Positions 5,727 to 7,992 of a DNA stretch of 7,992 nt are shown here, piece after piece (the stretch's first letter is position 1; every line of letters begins with the position of its first letter). Made by a program: the position numbers and the translations under genes. Source of the stretch: an uncultured Oxalobacteraceae bacterium (GTDB lineage: Bacteria > Pseudomonadota > Gammaproteobacteria > Burkholderiales > Burkholderiaceae); NCBI GenBank assembly GCA_946478765.1, contig CAMLDH010000167.1, forward strand, positions 1-7,992, given 5' to 3'. Under the pieces are notes generated by a model. The model saw only the letters and a program-made list of their open reading frames with translations. It did not search any database and was not told where the DNA came from.

Positions 5727-6694
5727 CGGCGCCAATCGTCGCCGCGAAGGATGGGCACTGGGCGCAGATCAATGAAGCCAGCTTCGTGGCAGGCATGCGT
5801 TTGCTGTTCTGGATTTACCGGATGTTCGGCCGCTGGCCGTTCCGCGTTGTGCTGTATCCGGTGCTGGCCTGGTACATGATCGCCAAGCCGGCTGCGCGTG
5901 CAGCATCGGCTGGTTACCTGCGGCGCGTCAGTGCTTTCAAACCGGTGCCGGCCATCGGTTACGGCATCTTTGCGGTGATGCGCCATTTCGCGTCCTTCGC
6001 CGAATGCATACTCGACAAAATGCTGTTGTGGGGCGGATTGTTCAATGTCGGCGACACGGTTTTTTTCGGCGAAGAGCAATTGGCTGGTGACATCGCACAG
6101 CAGCGCGGCGGCCTCATTATCTGTTCGCATTTCGGCAATCTCGAACTGTCGCGGGTGCTCGCGCGGCAACGCGCCGGGTTGAAATTGACGGTGCTGGTGC
6201 ATACCAAGCATGCGAAAAAATTCAATCAATTGCTGGCGCAACTCGATCCGGACAGCCAGTTGAACCTGCTGCAGGTGACGGAAATGTCGCCCGCGACGGC
6301 GATGCTGCTGACCGAAAAAATCGCGCAGGGCGAATTCGTGGTAATTGCGGGCGACCGGGTGCCGATATCGCCTAATCCGCGTGTGTCGACGGCGATGTTT
6401 CTCGGCGCACGCGCCGCTTTTCCGATCGGCCCGTTTGTCCTTGCAAGCCTGCTGCAATGCCCGGTCTACCTGCTGTTTTCGATGCGTGTCGGATGCCGCT
6501 CCGAAATTCATTTCGAACGATTTCGCGCATCGGTTCGCTTGCCGCGCAAGGAAAGGGATGCGGCGCTTGCACAGTTGACGCAAGAGTATGCGGCGCGGCT
6601 TGAGCATTTCTGCCTGCGCGCCCCTCTGCAATGGTTTAATTTTTACGATTTCTGGCATTCACCTGACATGGACACCACCGATGCACCCCGCTGA
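5723..6694 (+). CDS. LpxL/HtrB-like lipid acyltransferase (C-terminal ApeJ-type half)
   Basis: The 323-aa protein belongs to the lipid A late-acyltransferase (LPLAT) superfamily. An N-terminal hydrophobic region (about 21-55, including LLFWIYRMFGRWPF) should anchor it to the inner membrane. SHFGNLE at 135-141 supplies the catalytic H-x4-E (His136, Glu141) of LpxL-type enzymes, and IAGDRVPIS at 208-216 is the second conserved block. The likely reaction is acyl transfer from an acyl-ACP to a glycolipid or sugar, fitting a role in fixing the polyene to a membrane anchor; this is inferred. ATG 5723 forms an ATGA overlap with the glycosyltransferase stop, so translation is probably coupled. ATG 5711, four codons upstream, cannot be excluded. 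The gene overlaps the ammonia-lyase start by 14 bases. Confidence 0.85.
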   Translation: MTAPIVAAKDGHWAQINEASFVAGMRLLFWIYRMFGRWPFRVVLYPVLAWYMIAKPAARAASAGYLRRVSAFKPVPAIGYGIFAVMRHFASFAECILDKMLLWGGLFNVGDTVFFGEEQLAGDIAQQRGGLIICSHFGNLELSRVLARQRAGLKLTVLVHTKHAKKFNQLLAQLDPDSQLNLLQVTEMSPATAMLLTEKIAQGEFVVIAGDRVPISPNPRVSTAMFLGARAAFPIGPFVLASLLQCPVYLLFSMRVGCRSEIHFERFRASVRLPRKERDAALAQLTQEYAARLEHFCLRAPLQWFNFYDFWHSPDMDTTDAPR

Positions 6695-7992
6695 CCTCAA
6701 GAACACCTTGCGTGCCGTTCGCTTCGACCAGGGCCGTCTGCAGATCGAAGACATTGTCGATATCGCGCATGGATCGGCGTGCGCGGTGTTGTCCGATGCG
6801 CCCGAGTTTCGCGCCGCGATTGCGCGCGGCGCCGATTTTCTGGACCGGCTGCTGCGCGAAGACGGCACGATTTACGGTGTGACTACCGGCTACGGCGATT
6901 CGTGCACGGTCATGGTGCCGCCGGAACTGGTGGCCGAGCTGCCGCACCATCTGTACACCTACCATGGCTGCGGACTGGGTGAGTATTTCAATCCGGCCCA
7001 GACACGGGCGGTGATGGCAACGCGGCTCGCGTCTCTGTGCAAGGGTTACTCCGGCGTCAGCGTCGAACTGCTGGAGCAGATTGCCCGATTGCTTGAATGC
7101 GGATTGCTGCCGCTGATACCGTCCGAAGGTTCGGTCGGCGCCAGCGGCGATCTCACGCCCTTGTCCTATCTTGCCGCGGTGCTGTGCGGCGAGCGTGAAG
7201 TGTGGCGTGACGGCGTGCAGGTGTCGGCGGCGCAGGCATTGGCCGACGCCGGCATTACGCCCTTGCGCCTGCGGCCGAAGGAAGGGCTGGCGATCATGAA
7301 CGGCACTGCGGTGATGACGGCGCTGGCCTGTCTGGCGTATTCGCGCGCCGAGTACCTGACCCGGCTGACCACGCGGATTACCGCGCTCGCATCGTTTGCG
7401 CTGGATGGCAACGCCCACCATTTCGATGCGACCTTGTTCTCGGTCAAGCCGCATCCGGGCCAACAAGGCGTGGCTGCATGGTTGCGCCAGGATCTGCCGT
7501 GCGATCAACCGCCGCGCAACGGCAAGCGCTTGCAGGACCGCTATTCGATCCGCTGCGCGCCGCACGTGATCGGCGTTTTGGCGGATGCGTTGCCGTGGCT
7601 GCGCCAGTCGATCGAAAACGAACTCAATAGCGCGAACGATAATCCGATCATCGATGCCGAGGGCGAGCGCATTCTGCACGGCGGGCATTTCTATGGCGGC
7701 CATATCGCGTTTGCGATGGATAGCATGAAAAATGCCGTTGCGAATCTGGCCGACTTGCTCGATCGCCAGATGGCCTTGCTGGTCGATAGCCGTTACAACA
7801 ATGGCTTGCCGGCCAATCTGTCCGGCATGCAGGGACCGCGCGCGGCCATCAATCATGGCCTCAAGGCGCTGCAGATCAGTGCATCGGCATGGACGGCCGA
7901 GGCACTCAAGCTGACCATGCCGGCCTCGGTGTTCTCGCGTTCGACCGAATGCCATAACCAGGACAAGGTCAGCATGGGCACCATCGCTGCAC
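6681..7992 (+). CDS. aromatic amino acid ammonia-lyase, HAL/PAL/TAL family (3' end outside window)
   Basis: 437 codons are visible and the frame is still open at the edge; family members are typically about 510-550 aa. The self-forming MIO cofactor triad Ala-Ser-Gly is at 154-156 (GSVGASGDLTPL), the catalytic Tyr at 65 (YGVTTGYG), with conserved NGTA (207-210), QDRYSIRC (285-292) and NSANDNP (316-322). Gln427 stands where histidine ammonia-lyases have a histidine-binding Glu, as in PAL/TAL enzymes. The inner selectivity pair is Tyr94-His95, against Ser-His in HAL and His-Leu in Rhodobacter TAL. I therefore read it as a tyrosine or phenylalanine lyase making 4-coumarate or cinnamate, a likely starter for the ligase two genes upstream. 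TALs play this role in flexirubin clusters. The start overlaps the acyltransferase by 14 bases without an obvious Shine-Dalgarno. Confidence 0.88.
   Translation, partial: MHPADLKNTLRAVRFDQGRLQIEDIVDIAHGSACAVLSDAPEFRAAIARGADFLDRLLREDGTIYGVTTGYGDSCTVMVPPELVAELPHHLYTYHGCGLGEYFNPAQTRAVMATRLASLCKGYSGVSVELLEQIARLLECGLLPLIPSEGSVGASGDLTPLSYLAAVLCGEREVWRDGVQVSAAQALADAGITPLRLRPKEGLAIMNGTAVMTALACLAYSRAEYLTRLTTRITALASFALDGNAHHFDATLFSVKPHPGQQGVAAWLRQDLPCDQPPRNGKRLQDRYSIRCAPHVIGVLADALPWLRQSIENELNSANDNPIIDAEGERILHGGHFYGGHIAFAMDSMKNAVANLADLLDRQMALLVDSRYNNGLPANLSGMQGPRAAINHGLKALQISASAWTAEALKLTMPASVFSRSTECHNQDKVSMGTIAA

Noticed and set aside
5591..6658. Minus-strand open frame (355 codons) opposite the acyltransferase
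   Set aside because: It overlaps an LpxL-like gene with intact catalytic motifs. Its own translation has low-complexity composition and no recognisable motif.
6636..7955. Long minus-strand open frame (439 codons) opposite the ammonia-lyase
   Set aside because: It is the antisense shadow of a clearly recognisable MIO-lyase. Its product is Arg/Gln/His-rich with no domain, as expected from GC-rich third positions read in reverse.
6681..7992. Histidine ammonia-lyase (hutH) of the histidine degradation pathway
   Set aside because: The position of the HAL substrate-binding Glu is Gln427, and the gene overlaps the ape operon rather than lying beside hut genes in the visible sequence.

Overview
The window holds the 5' part of an aryl polyene (APE) pigment gene cluster on the plus strand, preceded by about 670 bases of non-coding DNA. 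Moderately high GC, GC-rich third codon positions and the gene set suggest a betaproteobacterium, probably Burkholderiales (an Oxalobacteraceae-like organism is a guess). APEs are yellow, membrane-anchored polyenes related to flexirubin and xanthomonadin. They are made by an unusual type II polyketide/fatty-acid machinery and are linked to protection from oxidative stress. The gene letters follow the ape nomenclature used for Escherichia coli and Xenorhabdus and are assigned from motifs and gene order.

Bases 1-668 contain no convincing gene. Positions 51-216 are a near-perfect long inverted repeat with the look of a short non-autonomous transposon (MITE): about 30-bp terminal inverted repeats, a TAA direct repeat on both sides and a palindromic centre. 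Two compact hairpins follow at 331-380. An AT-rich stretch at 555-620 holds promoter-like hexamers (TATAAT at 580, TTGACA at 592) and is the likeliest start of the operon transcript.

From 669 to the right edge eight genes run head to tail, with overlaps of 4-14 bases or very short gaps. They are: a truncated ketosynthase-like protein without a catalytic cysteine (ApeC type); a PlsC-like acyltransferase (ApeD); two acyl carrier proteins (ApeE, ApeF); a small polytopic membrane protein (ApeG); an adenylating aryl ligase fused to a hotdog dehydratase (ApeH+ApeI in one chain); a family 2 glycosyltransferase; and a LpxL/HtrB-like acyltransferase. The last two correspond to ApeJ and are separate here. 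A ninth gene, an MIO-type aromatic amino acid ammonia-lyase, is cut by the window end.

Proposed logic: the lyase deaminates an aromatic amino acid (probably tyrosine) to an arylacrylate such as 4-coumarate. The ligase activates this starter and loads it on an ACP. Ketosynthase, ketoreductase and dehydratase steps extend it, with the ligase's C-terminal hotdog domain contributing to dehydration. The glycosyltransferase and acyltransferases then attach or anchor the polyene in the envelope. The thioesterase, LolA-like carrier, exporter, partner ketosynthases, second dehydratase and ketoreductase (apeK-apeR equivalents) are not in the window and are expected downstream. The system is a known class. 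The less routine points are the ligase-dehydratase fusion, the lyase's mixed selectivity residues, a possible AUA start in apeG, and the upstream palindromic element.
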